Shown in pieces: positions 16,410 to 25,968 of a stretch of 58,769 nucleotides of DNA; within the stretch, counting starts at the first letter, position 1, and each line of letters opens with the position of its first letter. The translations under genes were made by a program, and so were the position numbers. This DNA is from Gammaproteobacteria bacterium (GTDB taxonomy: Bacteria; Pseudomonadota; Gammaproteobacteria; Natronospirales; REEB76). The DNA lies in the NCBI GenBank assembly GCA_028870845.1, contig JAGWOR010000001.1, forward strand, positions 1-58,769. The letters run 5' to 3'. The notes under the pieces are model-generated. The model saw only the letters and a list, made by a program, of their open reading frames with translations. It was not told the origin of the DNA and searched no databases.

Positions 16410-18440
16410 TTATTTTACGATCAGTGGGATGATCAGCAGGGCCACGATGTTGATGATCTTGATGAGCGGGTTGATGGCCGGGCCGGCGGTATCCTTGTAG
16501 GGATCTCCCACGGTGTCGCCGGTGACCGCCGCCTTGTGGGCATCGGAACCCTTGCCGCCGAAATGTCCATCCTCGATGTATTTCTTGGCGTTGTCCCAGG
16601 CGCCGCCGCCGGTGGTCATGGAGATGGCCACGAACAGGCCGGTGACGATGGTGCCCACCAGTACCCCGCCTAGCGCCTGCGCCCCCAGGAAGATGCCGAC
16701 GATGACCGGCACCAGGATCGGCAGCAGTGATGGGATCATCATTTCCTTGATGGCCGCCTTGGTAAGCATGTCCACGGCGCGCGAGTAATCCGGCTTGGCC
16801 TTGCCTTTCATGATGCCGGGGATTTCCTTGAACTGACGGCGCACCTCGTTGACGATGCCGCCGGCCGCGCGGCCCACGGCTTCCATGGCCATGGCGCCGA
16901 ACAGGTAGGGGATGAGGCCGCCGATGAACAGGCCGATGATCACCCGGTAATCCGACAATTCGAACCGCAGGCTTTTGCCCAGCGCCGTCAGGTTATGGGT
17001 GTAGTCGGCGAACAGCACGATGGCCGCCAGCGCCGCCGAGCCGATGGCATAGCCTTTGGTTACGGCCTTGGTGGTGTTGCCCACCGCGTCCAATGGGTCG
17101 GTGACCGCGCGCACCTCTTTCGGCAAGTCCGCCATTTCGGCGATGCCGCCGGCATTGTCGGTGATGGGACCATAGGCATCCAGGGCCACGATCACACCGG
17201 TCATGGACAGCATGGTGGATGCGGCAATGGCGATGCCGTACAGCCCTGCGAATGCATAGGCCACGCCGATGCTGATGCAGATGGCGATCACCGGCAGGGC
17301 GGTGGCCTTCATGGAAATGCCCAGACCGGCGATGATGTTGGTGGCATGGCCGGTGGTGGAAGCCTGCGCAATGTGACGCACCGGTTTGAACTGGGTGCCG
17401 GTGTAATATTCGGTGATGATTACCAGCAGCACGGTTAATGCCGGACCCACCACCGCGGCGCCGAACATGCGCAGGGCGCCATAATGCGGCATGTCTGCAA
17501 GCATCAGCTTGCTCACGAAGTAGAAGCCGATGACCGCCAGTACCGCCGCCACCAGCACTCCGGTGTACAGGGCGTTCATGATCTTTCCGCCTTCTCGGCC
17601 GTGCACGCAGAACACGCCGATGATGGAGGCGATGATGGAAACGCCGCCCAGGGCCAGCGGGTAGATCACCGCATTCGGGCCAAGCTCCGCGATCATCAGT
17701 CCACCCAGCAACATGGCCGCCACCTTGGTGACGCAGTAGGTTTCGAACAGGTCGGCGGCCATGCCGGCACAGTCGCCCACGTTATCGCCCACGTTATCGG
17801 CGATCACCGCGGGATTGCGCGGGTCGTCCTCGGGGATTCCGGCCTCCACCTTGCCCACCAGGTCAGCGCCCACGTCCGCGCCTTTGGTGAATATGCCGCC
17901 GCCCAGGCGCGCAAAGATCGAAATCAGCGAGGCGCCGAACGCCAGGCCCACCAGCGCGTGCAGCGCCGGATCTTCGCCGATGAAATGCTTCAGGATCATG
18001 TAGTAACCGCTGACTCCGGTCAGGGCCAGGCCGGCCACCAGCATGCCGGTGATGGCGCCGCCGCGGAAGGCTACCTTGAGCGCAGCTTTCACGCCGTTGC
18101 GTGCCGCTTCCGCGGTGCGCACATTGGCGCGCACCGAGATGTTCATGCCGATATAACCGGCGGAGCCGGAGAAGATGCTGCCGATGGCGAAACCGATGGC
18201 GGCCCACCAGGAGTGCAGCACGAAACCGATAAGCAGGAACAGCACTACTCCGGCGATGGCGATGGTACGGTACTGGCGGTTGAGATACGCCTTGGCCCCC
18301 ACCTGGATCGCGCCGGCGATCTCGCGCATGCGCTCATTGCCGGCTGGCTGCTTCAGCACCCAGCCCACGGCCAGAATGCCGTACAGGATGGCGAGCCCGC
18401 CGCAGGCCAGCGCGAACCATAATCCGTATTCGATCATCAT
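16410..18440 (-). CDS. hppA: membrane H+-translocating pyrophosphatase, K+-independent
   Basis: A 676-residue, multi-helix protein of the M-PPase family, which couples hydrolysis of pyrophosphate to ion pumping across the inner membrane. The substrate site [21 protein letters not shown] and the acidic loop [21 protein letters not shown] are intact. In [16 protein letters not shown] the key position is Lys rather than Ala, the known marker of K+-independent, H+-pumping enzymes. ATG 18440 is chosen because GGGAGA lies eight bases upstream; a TTG at 18455 lacks this. It lies 40 bases downstream of the PPi-dependent phosphofructokinase, so both enzymes act on one PPi pool. Confidence 0.96.
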   Translation of the reverse strand: MMIEYGLWFALACGGLAILYGILAVGWVLKQPAGNERMREIAGAIQVGAKAYLNRQYRTIAIAGVVLFLLIGFVLHSWWAAIGFAIGSIFSGSAGYIGMNISVRANVRTAEAARNGVKAALKVAFRGGAITGMLVAGLALTGVSGYYMILKHFIGEDPALHALVGLAFGASLISIFARLGGGIFTKGADVGADLVGKVEAGIPEDDPRNPAVIADNVGDNVGDCAGMAADLFETYCVTKVAAMLLGGLMIAELGPNAVIYPLALGGVSIIASIIGVFCVHGREGGKIMNALYTGVLVAAVLAVIGFYFVSKLMLADMPHYGALRMFGAAVVGPALTVLLVIITEYYTGTQFKPVRHIAQASTTGHATNIIAGLGISMKATALPVIAICISIGVAYAFAGLYGIAIAASTMLSMTGVIVALDAYGPITDNAGGIAEMADLPKEVRAVTDPLDAVGNTTKAVTKGYAIGSAALAAIVLFADYTHNLTALGKSLRFELSDYRVIIGLFIGGLIPYLFGAMAMEAVGRAAGGIVNEVRRQFKEIPGIMKGKAKPDYSRAVDMLTKAAIKEMMIPSLLPILVPVIVGIFLGAQALGGVLVGTIVTGLFVAISMTTGGGAWDNAKKYIEDGHFGGKGSDAHKAAVTGDTVGDPYKDTAGPAINPLIKIINIVALLIIPLIVK

Positions 18441-18480
18441 GTAGGAATCTCCCAATAGTGATGTTCTAGGTTGCGAAAAA

Positions 18481-19746
18481 TCAAATTTTGAATTCGGTTT
18501 TCAGTTTTTTCGGCACGGCGGTGTTTTTGAGCCGCACATACCGCGGCAGACCTTGCCGGTAAGGCGGATAATCTTCGCCCTGGATCAGGGGCGCAAGGTA
18601 ACGCCTCGCCTTGGCGGTGATGCCGAAACCGTCCTTGGTAATGAAGTCCCGCGGCATGAACTTTTCCTGGTTGGCAACGTCCGCGAGTGCGGCAACGCCG
18701 ATGCCCCAACGGTAGGGGCGGTTCGACTTGCGCACGATGGTGGGCATGACCGCATTCCGGCCCTTGAGTGCCAGCTCCACCGCGGCTTTGCCGACCGCAT
18801 AGGACTGGGCCACATCCAGCTTGCTGGCGATGTGGCGTGCGGCGCGTTGCAGGTAATCCGAAACCGCCCAGTGATACTTGTAATTGAGCTTGTCCTTCAC
18901 CAGGTGGGCGATGTAGGGCGCCACGCCGCCCAGCTGGGCGTGCCCGAAGGCATCCCGGGTGCCGGCTTCCGCGAGAAAATGGCCGTCGGCATCGCGCACG
19001 CCTTCCGAAACCACGATCACGCAGTAGCCGAAGCGGTCATGGCTGTCCCTGACCTTGGTCAGGAAGGCTTGCTGGTCAAAGGGGATTTCCGGAAACAGGA
19101 TAATGTGGGGGGCATCACCCGCCGATTCCTGCGCCAGCCCGCCGGCTGCGGCGATCCAGCCGGCGTGCCGGCCCATGACTTCCAGCACGAATACCTTGGT
19201 GGAGGTCAAAGCCATGGAAGCCACGTCCAGGGCGGCTTCGCGGATGGAGACCGCCACGTACTTGGCCACCGAGCCGAAACCCGGGCTGCAGTCGGTCACC
19301 GCCAGGTCGTTATCTACGGTTTTGGGAACGTGGATAGCCTGTACCGGATAGCCGAGCTTTGCGGAGAGTTGCGAGATCTTGAGGCAGGTGTCGGCCGAGT
19401 CGCCGCCGCCATTGTAGAAGAAATAGCCGATGTCATGGGCACGGAATACCTCGATCAGGCGCTGGTACTGGAGGCGGTTTTCCTCCAGGCCCTTGAGCTT
19501 GTAGCGGCAGGAGCCGAAAGCACCCCCGGGTGTGTGCCGCAGGGCGGCGATGGCCGAAGCGCTCTCCTTGCTGGTGTCGATCAAATCCTCGGTGAGGGCG
19601 CCGATAATGCCATTGCGGCCCGCAAATACCTTGCCCATGCGGCGCTGGTTGCGGCGCGCGGTCTCGATGACCCCGCAGGCGCTGGCGTTGATGACGGCGG
19701 TCACGCCGCCCGATTGCGCATAGAAGGCGTTGCGTTTGGAAGTCAT
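18481..19746 (-). CDS. pfp: PPi-dependent 6-phosphofructokinase
   Basis: A 421-residue phosphofructokinase-fold enzyme. The phosphoryl-donor loop reads [14 protein letters not shown], with Asp where ATP-dependent enzymes have Gly, and [12 protein letters not shown] is the matching PPi-type catalytic segment. From family knowledge it makes the fructose-6-phosphate to fructose-1,6-bisphosphate step reversible at the expense of PPi. [11 protein letters not shown] and the sugar-phosphate site [13 protein letters not shown] are also present. ATG 19746 is chosen because homologues begin close to [17 protein letters not shown]. It is the first gene of a two-gene unit with hppA; a pfp-hpp pairing is known from methanotrophs such as Methylococcus. 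Confidence 0.93.
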   Translation of the reverse strand: MTSKRNAFYAQSGGVTAVINASACGVIETARRNQRRMGKVFAGRNGIIGALTEDLIDTSKESASAIAALRHTPGGAFGSCRYKLKGLEENRLQYQRLIEVFRAHDIGYFFYNGGGDSADTCLKISQLSAKLGYPVQAIHVPKTVDNDLAVTDCSPGFGSVAKYVAVSIREAALDVASMALTSTKVFVLEVMGRHAGWIAAAGGLAQESAGDAPHIILFPEIPFDQQAFLTKVRDSHDRFGYCVIVVSEGVRDADGHFLAEAGTRDAFGHAQLGGVAPYIAHLVKDKLNYKYHWAVSDYLQRAARHIASKLDVAQSYAVGKAAVELALKGRNAVMPTIVRKSNRPYRWGIGVAALADVANQEKFMPRDFITKDGFGITAKARRYLAPLIQGEDYPPYRQGLPRYVRLKNTAVPKKLKTEFKI

Positions 19747-19994
19747 GCTTTCGGAAAACCCGGGGTTTGAGCGGGCCGGCACCGCGAACCGCCCGGCATT
19801 GTAACGGGGTACCACGGAAATGCAAAAACCTTGCCGCCGCAGCCGCCGGGGCTGGTCAATCTCGGGTAAACAGGCCCGTATCCGTTGACGTTGCGGTGTT
19901 CTACGGGTACTTTACCGCCTGCCTGCGGGGCCGCCTGTCGGCGCAGACAGCACCCCGGAAAACACTGTCCCTGGAACGTAAAACAAAACACTGT

Positions 19995-20924
19995 ATGAGA
20001 ATCGTGCTGCTCGGAGCGCCGGGTTCCGGCAAAGGGACCCAAGCCAAGAAACTGGCGGTGAAATACCGCATCCCGCATATTTCCACCGGCGATCTGCTGC
20101 GGTCCGCGCTGGCCTCGGGCACCCCCCTGGGGCTGCAGGTCAAGGCAGCCATGGACGCCGGCCAGCTGGTATCCGACGATATCGTGCTGGGCATTATCCG
20201 GGAACGCTTGCGCAGTTCAGATGCCAAAAAGGGCTTTATCCTGGATGGGTTCCCACGCAACATCGCCCAGGCCCAATCACTGGACGGCATGCTGCGCATC
20301 CTCAATCAGCCGCTGGACTGCGCGGTGCTGATGGATGTGGATTTCGATGTGCTAATGCAGCGGCTTACGGGGCGCCGCACCTGCGAGAACTGTGGCGCCA
20401 CCTACAACATATATACCAATCCCCCGCGCCTTGACGATCAATGTGACCGCTGCGGGGCGGCGCTACGGCACCGCGCAGATGACAATGAGGTGACCATCGG
20501 TAATCGCCTGCGTGTATACGAATCACAGACCAAGCCGCTCGTCGACCTGTACCTGAACCAGGGGCGTCTGGAGTCCGTCAATGGTGTGGGCAGCGAGGAC
20601 GAGGTTTTCCGGCGCATGCTCAATACCCTGGAGCCCATCGCCAGGGGCCTGCGCAAGCCGAAACTGCCGCCGCCGCCGCCGGTCAAAGCCAAGTCACCGG
20701 CAAAGGCCGCATTAGCCGCAAAAGGCAAACTGCTGAGCGCCGAAGCAGCGTCGAAAACAGCCAAACCGCAACAAAAAGCACAGGCCGGGAAACCGGCCGC
20801 GAGCAAGACCGGGAGCGCCAAACCCGTGTCCCGCAAGCCTGCAGCCCAACCCAAGCTGCGCGGAAAAAAAACCGCAAAACCGTCCAGGCCGAAGGCCGCA
20901 TCCAAGCGCAAAAAACACCGCTAA
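19995..20924 (+). CDS. adk: adenylate kinase with a lysine/alanine/proline-rich C-terminal tail
   Basis: Residues 1 to about 220 are a complete long-form adenylate kinase, which interconverts ATP, ADP and AMP in the cytoplasm. The P-loop is GAPGSGKGTQ, the NMP-binding segment ISTGDLLRSALASGTPLG, and the lid carries a four-cysteine zinc knuckle (CENCG...CDRCG). After LEPIARGLRKPK comes a proline run and about 86 residues of low-complexity sequence made almost only of Lys, Ala, Pro, Ser and Gln, ending KAASKRKKHR. It resembles histone H1-like or AlgP-like tails and should be disordered and highly basic. The tail is uninterrupted in frame and not explained by a second gene. The stop is four bases from the stop of the convergent rnd gene. 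Confidence 0.95.
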   Translation: MRIVLLGAPGSGKGTQAKKLAVKYRIPHISTGDLLRSALASGTPLGLQVKAAMDAGQLVSDDIVLGIIRERLRSSDAKKGFILDGFPRNIAQAQSLDGMLRILNQPLDCAVLMDVDFDVLMQRLTGRRTCENCGATYNIYTNPPRLDDQCDRCGAALRHRADDNEVTIGNRLRVYESQTKPLVDLYLNQGRLESVNGVGSEDEVFRRMLNTLEPIARGLRKPKLPPPPPVKAKSPAKAALAAKGKLLSAEAASKTAKPQQKAQAGKPAASKTGSAKPVSRKPAAQPKLRGKKTAKPSRPKAASKRKKHR

Positions 20925-20928
20925 TTAT

Positions 20929-22095
20929 TCAGCGTGGCGGCGGTTTTTCCGGATCCGCGATATCGAGTTGCAAGACTGCATCCAACACCGCCAGCCGGGT
21001 TTTCCCCTGCATAAAATCCAGTAAGTCTCTGCCCGCGGTTTGCAGGCGCCAGCCTTTGAGCACCTCGAGATCGCGCTGGCCGCGCACCAGTTGTTCCAGA
21101 TCGCGGCGTGTCGCCAGCTGCACTGGGCTGACGCCTTCGGCATCGGCTTTGACCTTGAGCACCGCCATCAGCGCGTCTACCAGCGACTCGTCCCTGACCG
21201 CCAGACGATCAGGTTTTTTCTCCGGCGGCGTCTCCTCCCGGGCGGCTGAGAGTTGCGTCAGCAGTTCCTGGCCGTGCTTGAGTACCAGCCCTTCGGACAG
21301 GCCGCGCACGGCCTGCAGTTCCTCGAGATTCGCCGGCCGCTGGCGGGCCAGGTCAATGAGCACCTGGTCCTTGAAGATCCACTGACGCGGCAGGTTGCTG
21401 CGCATGGCTTGTTGCTCCCGCCAGGCAGCCAGCAGTTTGGCAGCGGCGAACTGGCGGGGGTTCAGGCGCTGCAGCCCGCGCACGCGCTGCCAGGCAGCCG
21501 CGGGATCGGGGCGATAGGTGGCGGGATCCGTGAGCTTTGCGTGTTCAGTTTCCAGCCATTGGATGCGGCCCTGGCGGGCAAGATCCTGTTTAAGGCGCAG
21601 GTAAATATCCCGCAGATAGCGTACATCGTCGGCCGCATACTGGCGCACCGCATCAGTCAATGGCCGGCGCGACCAGTCGGCACGCGTGTGGTTTTTCGCC
21701 AATGTCACCCCCAGCAGGGATTTGACTACGGTGGCGTAACCCGCCTGGTCCGGCAGCCCCGCGAAGCTGGCTGCCAGCTGGGTATCGAAAATCGGCGCCG
21801 GTACCCGTCCCCATGCATGAAAGAACATTTCCAGATCCTGGCGCGCGGAATGCAATACTTTGACGAGCGCAGTATCGAGCAGCAATTCCATGAGCGGATC
21901 CAGGTCAGAGAGCGCCAGTACATCAATGCAGGCGACCATATCGGGCGCCGCGATTTGCACCAGGCAAAGCTGCGGGTAGTAGGTGCGCTCGCGCATGAAC
22001 TCCGTGTCCATTGCCAGCCACTCGCCCCCGCGCAGTCGTCCGGCCAACGATCGCAGCGCCGTGTCAGTTTCAATCCACAGATAATCAGCGGTCAT
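20929..22095 (-). CDS. rnd: ribonuclease D
   Basis: A 388-residue 3'-5' exoribonuclease of the DEDD family, which trims tRNA precursors and other structured RNAs. The exonuclease motifs are visible: LAMDTEFMRERTYYP (ExoI), LHSARQDLEMFF (ExoII) and YAADDVRYLRDIY (ExoIII, DEDDy type). Two HRDC-like helical domains follow, around residues 210-285 and 310-385. ATG 22095 gives the usual start MTADYLWIETDTAL; an upstream ATG at 22146 would add 17 residues without family support. It is convergent with adk and divergent from the next membrane protein gene. Confidence 0.93.
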   Translation of the reverse strand: MTADYLWIETDTALRSLAGRLRGGEWLAMDTEFMRERTYYPQLCLVQIAAPDMVACIDVLALSDLDPLMELLLDTALVKVLHSARQDLEMFFHAWGRVPAPIFDTQLAASFAGLPDQAGYATVVKSLLGVTLAKNHTRADWSRRPLTDAVRQYAADDVRYLRDIYLRLKQDLARQGRIQWLETEHAKLTDPATYRPDPAAAWQRVRGLQRLNPRQFAAAKLLAAWREQQAMRSNLPRQWIFKDQVLIDLARQRPANLEELQAVRGLSEGLVLKHGQELLTQLSAAREETPPEKKPDRLAVRDESLVDALMAVLKVKADAEGVSPVQLATRRDLEQLVRGQRDLEVLKGWRLQTAGRDLLDFMQGKTRLAVLDAVLQLDIADPEKPPPR

Positions 22096-22172
22096 AGGTT
22101 CATGGCGTTCCGGTTTGCTGCACCTGGAGTGCAGGGTATGATGCATGCCGGCTTAAAGTAACCCGGCACGGT

Positions 22173-22685
22173 ATGACTGCAATTTTACGCACCTGTTGGC
22201 AGATTTTCCTTCTCAAAAGCGGGCCTCAGGTATTCCCACGCTCCTGGCTTCTGTTTGTGTTTATGCTGGTGTTTTACATGTTCGCCGATACCATGATCGG
22301 GTTTTTTCAGGGCATCAATGGGCTGGAATTGCTGGCCGATACCCTGGTTGATACCGCAATGCTGCTTACGTTTTGCGTGCTCCTGCTGTCCGTGCTGCAT
22401 TTGCGCAGCCGCATCAACCAGACGTTGGTAGCCTTGTTGGGGACCGGGATATTGCTGATGCTGGCCAATCTCCCGTTCCTGTGGCTCATTGAGCAGCACA
22501 AATTCCCGCAGTTACGGCTGACGGCCTACCTTATTCTCATCGGACTGTTTGTCTGGAGCATCGCGGTGATGACGCATATACTTCGGCATGCAATGACCGG
22601 TCCCAACTATCTGGCGCTTTTGCTGGCGGCTTTTTACCAGATTTCGAACCTTTTGCTCCTGAATTGGCTGTTTCCGGTAGGCTGA
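22173..22685 (+). CDS. four-to-five-helix membrane protein, unknown
   Basis: A 170-residue protein, very hydrophobic, with helices near residues 25-45, 52-76, 82-104, 115-136 and 143-166. No catalytic motif is visible. Its stop is one base before the GTG of mpl, so the two genes are almost certainly translated from one mRNA. Genes of this kind are often seen upstream of mpl in gammaproteobacteria, but I cannot name a family with confidence. A Yip1-like membrane domain is possible. Confidence 0.72.
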   Translation: MTAILRTCWQIFLLKSGPQVFPRSWLLFVFMLVFYMFADTMIGFFQGINGLELLADTLVDTAMLLTFCVLLLSVLHLRSRINQTLVALLGTGILLMLANLPFLWLIEQHKFPQLRLTAYLILIGLFVWSIAVMTHILRHAMTGPNYLALLLAAFYQISNLLLLNWLFPVG

Positions 22686-22686
22686 C

Positions 22687-24060
22687 GTGCGCATACACAT
22701 ACTCGGCATTTGCGGCACCTTCATGGGCGGAATCGCGGCGCTGGCCAAGGCCGCCGGGCATGACGTCAGCGGCTCCGACACGGATGTCTACCCGCCCATG
22801 AGCACACAATTGGCATCGCTGGGAATCAGTATCAGTGAGGGCTACCTGCCCGAGCACCTGCAGCCGGCGCCGGATTGCGTGCTGATCGGCAACGCCCTGT
22901 CACGCGGCAATCCGGCGGTGGAAAGTGTGCTTAACCGCCGCTTGACCTATGATTCCGGCCCCCACTGGCTGGCGGAACATATTCTCAAGCGCCAGCAGGT
23001 GCTGGCGGTTGCTGGTACCCACGGCAAAACCACCACCAGCAGCATGCTGGCCTGGATACTGGAAAGTGCGGGATTGAACCCGGGATTTCTCATAGGCGGG
23101 GTGCCCAAGGACTTTGGGATTTCGGCGCGTACCGGCGGCGGGCGTACATTTGTTCTGGAGGCGGATGAGTACGATACGGCGTTTTTCGACAAGGGCGCGA
23201 AGTTCCTGCATTACCGGCCACGCATTGCGATTCTCAACAACCTGGAATTTGACCACGCGGACATTTTTCCGGATCTGGCCAGTATCGAGACCCAGTTCCA
23301 TTATCTGCTGCGTACCATACCCGGCAACGGCCTGGTGATATTCAATGCCGCCGATAGCAATCTGCAGGGCGTGCTGCGGCGCGGTTGCTGGACGCCGCAG
23401 CAAAGCTTCGCGCTCGCTGAGGCGGATTGGAGCGCCAAGCACGTCGCCGCGGATGGCAGCAGTTTCAACATCGCCTACCGTGGCAAGATCGCCGGCATGG
23501 TGGAATGGGAGATGCTGGGCCTGCACAATGTGCAGAATGCGCTGGCGGCGATCGCGGCTGCCCACCACGTGGGCGTAGAGCCACGCCTGGCTGCGGAGGC
23601 ACTGATCCGCTTTCAGGGCGTGAAGCGCCGCCTCGAGGTGCGCGCGCGTGCAAGCGGCGTCACGGTCTACGATGATTTTGCCCATCATCCCACCGCCATC
23701 AGTACCACCCTGGAGGGCTTGCGTAAGCGCGTCGGCAGCGAGCGTATCCTGACGGTGCTGGAACCCCGCTCTGCCAGCATGAAACTCGGAGTGCACAGTG
23801 AGGCCCTGGCCGGTGCGCTGCAGGCCGCAGACCGGGTGTTTGTATACCAGGCGCCCAATATCCACTGGGACGTTGTGGCCGCCATGCAGCCGCTGGCTGA
23901 GCGCGCCAGTGTAAGCACTGACCTGCAGGAACTGGTGGCCAGCGTGGCCGCCGAGTCCCGGCCGGGCGACCACGTGGTGATCATGAGTAATGGCGGCTTT
24001 GGAAATTTCCACGAAAAGCTGATTGCACAACTGGAACAGAAGTCCGCATCGCAGCAATGA
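22687..24060 (+). CDS. mpl: UDP-MurNAc:L-Ala-gamma-D-Glu-meso-DAP ligase
   Basis: A 457-residue Mur ligase of the Mpl type, which reattaches the recycled murein tripeptide to UDP-MurNAc in the cytoplasm. It starts at GTG with MRIHILGICGTFMGGIAAL, the form that separates Mpl from MurC. The ATP-binding loop is GTHGKTTTSSML around residue 110, followed by LEADEYDTAFFDKGAKF and NNLEFDHADIF, and the C-terminal domain has VYDDFAHHPTAI. Its length matches the family. It indicates peptidoglycan recycling in a Gram-negative cell and is coupled to the preceding membrane protein gene. Confidence 0.96.
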   Translation: MRIHILGICGTFMGGIAALAKAAGHDVSGSDTDVYPPMSTQLASLGISISEGYLPEHLQPAPDCVLIGNALSRGNPAVESVLNRRLTYDSGPHWLAEHILKRQQVLAVAGTHGKTTTSSMLAWILESAGLNPGFLIGGVPKDFGISARTGGGRTFVLEADEYDTAFFDKGAKFLHYRPRIAILNNLEFDHADIFPDLASIETQFHYLLRTIPGNGLVIFNAADSNLQGVLRRGCWTPQQSFALAEADWSAKHVAADGSSFNIAYRGKIAGMVEWEMLGLHNVQNALAAIAAAHHVGVEPRLAAEALIRFQGVKRRLEVRARASGVTVYDDFAHHPTAISTTLEGLRKRVGSERILTVLEPRSASMKLGVHSEALAGALQAADRVFVYQAPNIHWDVVAAMQPLAERASVSTDLQELVASVAAESRPGDHVVIMSNGGFGNFHEKLIAQLEQKSASQQ

Positions 24061-24226
24061 ATTTCCCGGCGCTAGCGCGTACCAGAACACCGCCGCACAC
24101 AGCATTTGATGTAATCTATCCATAACCCGGCCCGCGTGCATGGCTCGAACGCCGACCCCATGCTCTGTTGTGAACCGGCCGCTGTCATGATGGCGGGCCA
24201 TACATTCTGATCCGGAAAACCGCAAC

Positions 24227-24844
24227 GTGAATAAACACACGATTTCACTGGCCGTCACTGGCGCATCCGGAGCGCAATACGGATTACGCCTGCTGGAAAT
24301 GCTGCTCAAGTCAGGCGCTCGCGTGTATCTGATGCTGTCGAAACCAGCGCAGCTGGTGATTGGCACGGAAACTGACGAACGCTTGCCCAGCCGGGCCACC
24401 GAGATGCAGACATTTCTGGTGCAGCGTTTCGGTGCCGGGCAGGAGCAGTTGCAGGTGTTCGCCCCGGAACAGTGGAGCGCGCCGGTGGCCAGCGGTTCGG
24501 GTGCCGCGCATGCCATGGTGATTTGCCCCTGCAGCATGGCAACCCTGTCGGCGGTGGCCGCAGGTGCCAGCCGCAGTCTGATCGAACGCGCCGCAGACGT
24601 GATGCTCAAGGAGCAGCGTAAACTGGTTCTGGTGCCGCGTGAAACGCCTTTTTCCGCGATTCACCTGCAAAATATGCTTAAACTTGCGCGCTTGGGCGTG
24701 TGTATATTGCCCGCAAACCCGGGGTTTTATCACCGACCGACACAAGTCACCGATCTCGTGGATTTCGTTGTGGCGCGTGTACTGGATCATCTGGGCATCG
24801 AGCACAGCCTGGTGCCTGCGTGGGGATCCGAACCCGGTGAATGA
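24227..24844 (+). CDS. ubiX: flavin prenyltransferase UbiX
   Basis: A 205-residue UbiX/Pad1 protein. It makes prenylated FMN, the cofactor of the UbiD decarboxylase in ubiquinone synthesis. The family marks are LAVTGASGAQYGLRLLEML at the N-terminus, VICPCSMATLSAVAAGAS with the conserved Ser/Cys loop, and LVLVPRETPFSAIHLQNML. The start is GTG 24227. Ubiquinone is also the expected electron acceptor of the SQR in this window. A Lon-N domain gene follows 10 bases after the stop. The 166 bases upstream hold no gene I can support. Confidence 0.95.
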   Translation: MNKHTISLAVTGASGAQYGLRLLEMLLKSGARVYLMLSKPAQLVIGTETDERLPSRATEMQTFLVQRFGAGQEQLQVFAPEQWSAPVASGSGAAHAMVICPCSMATLSAVAAGASRSLIERAADVMLKEQRKLVLVPRETPFSAIHLQNMLKLARLGVCILPANPGFYHRPTQVTDLVDFVVARVLDHLGIEHSLVPAWGSEPGE

Positions 24845-24854
24845 CGATACAGGC

Positions 24855-25442
24855 ATGGAACTGCCGGCGGAAATCTCCCTGTTTCCGCTCAACACGGTTT
24901 TATTTCCTGGCGGGCCTTTACCGCTGCGGATTTTCGAGCCCCGCTATCTGGACATGGTGAGCGACTGTATGAAACACAGTCAGGGATTCGGCGTTTGTCT
25001 GATCGAAAAAGGCAGTGAAACCGGCAAGTCGCGCACATACAAAGTAGGGACGCTGGCCGTCATCCGGGACTGGAGCAACGGCCCGGACAGGTTGCTGAAC
25101 ATTCTGGCTCTCGGCAGCCGGCGTTTCCGCATTCTGCATCTGCGAACCCAGGATAGCGGCTTGAACTCGGCCGCAGTGGAATGGCTGGCGGAAGAGCCAG
25201 CCATGCCCGTGCCGGCCAACGCCGCGGCGTTGGCCGGCCTGCTGCAACAGATGCTGACGCAGGCCGGCGCGCACTATGCCATGGTCGCGCGAAATTTCGA
25301 GAGCGCCAGCTGGCTTGGCTACCGGCTGGCGGAGCTGCTGCCCATGCCGCTCACACAAAAGCAGTACCTGCTGGAAATCACCGATGCACGCATGCGGCTG
25401 GACATTATCGAGACCTTGGTGAATTCACGGGCACCGGGCTAG
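24855..25442 (+). CDS. Lon N-terminal-domain (LAN) protein
   Basis: A 195-residue protein consisting of the substrate-binding N-terminal domain of Lon without ATPase or protease domains. The opening ISLFPLNTVLFPGGPLPLRIFEPRY is diagnostic, and GFGVCLIEKG...VGTLAVIRDW follows. Such stand-alone proteins are common in proteobacteria and have no settled role. ATG 24855 is chosen because the family match begins six residues later; the longer frame lies inside ubiX. It is closely spaced behind ubiX and convergent with the cNMP-binding gene. Confidence 0.9.
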   Translation: MELPAEISLFPLNTVLFPGGPLPLRIFEPRYLDMVSDCMKHSQGFGVCLIEKGSETGKSRTYKVGTLAVIRDWSNGPDRLLNILALGSRRFRILHLRTQDSGLNSAAVEWLAEEPAMPVPANAAALAGLLQQMLTQAGAHYAMVARNFESASWLGYRLAELLPMPLTQKQYLLEITDARMRLDIIETLVNSRAPG

Positions 25443-25450
25443 CCGGCCAA

Positions 25451-25906
25451 TCAGGGATTGCCCCACACATCTTCAGGGCTTTGGCTGGCATCCAGACTGT
25501 CGGTGGTGGCGCGCAGACGCCGCGAGAGGATTGCGGCCAGTGATTCATAGAACCGGCCAGCGAAGCTGGCATCTGTCTGGATGAATTTCTTGATGTTGTC
25601 ATGGGTGATCATGATCGCCTGCACTTCGGGATCACAGGCTTCCACGCTGGCGCTGGCGGACTGGCCTTCGATGAAGGACATGTCGCCGAAGATCTCACCC
25701 GGTCCGTGCTGACTGATGTCCACCATAAAACCATCATGGTCGCGAACCACCTTGGCATTGCCCTTGACCAGAATGTAAATGTTGGTCTGTTCCGCGCCCT
25801 GACGGATCAGCAATGCGCCGGGTTTGAAGCTTTTGATTTCCGCGGTCTGCAGCAGGGTCTTGTACTCGTCATCATTCAGGTACTTGAAGACCTTGAGCAT
25901 GGCCAT
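25451..25906 (-). CDS. stand-alone cyclic-nucleotide-binding domain protein
   Basis: A 151-residue protein with a single Crp-type cNMP-binding domain and no DNA-binding helix-turn-helix. The beta-roll is visible (SFKPGALLIRQGAEQTNIYI, then LVKGNAKVVRD) and the phosphate-binding cassette region is GEIFGDMSFIEGQSASASV; the usual cassette Arg before the second Ala is replaced by Ser-Ala, so binding of cAMP is uncertain. The C-terminal helices could pair with a partner protein. It lies eight bases from the stop of the convergent Lon-N gene. Confidence 0.86.
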   Translation of the reverse strand: MAMLKVFKYLNDDEYKTLLQTAEIKSFKPGALLIRQGAEQTNIYILVKGNAKVVRDHDGFMVDISQHGPGEIFGDMSFIEGQSASASVEACDPEVQAIMITHDNIKKFIQTDASFAGRFYESLAAILSRRLRATTDSLDASQSPEDVWGNP

Positions 25907-25968
25907 GGATCACACCCCCGCCGCTTATTGAGAGGCCGGCACAATACTGCGCCAAATTCAGCCGGCTG

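Noticed and set aside
17484-18422. 312-codon plus-strand open frame with many His and Gln
   Set aside because: Antisense to hppA; composition is that of a complement frame.
18553-19770. 405-codon plus-strand open frame
   Set aside because: Antisense to the PPi-PFK gene; no recognisable domain.
22900-24609. 569-codon open frame on the minus strand
   Set aside because: It lies opposite mpl and ubiX, both with clear family motifs. Its translation has no domain, is low in hydrophobic periodicity and spans an intergenic gap.
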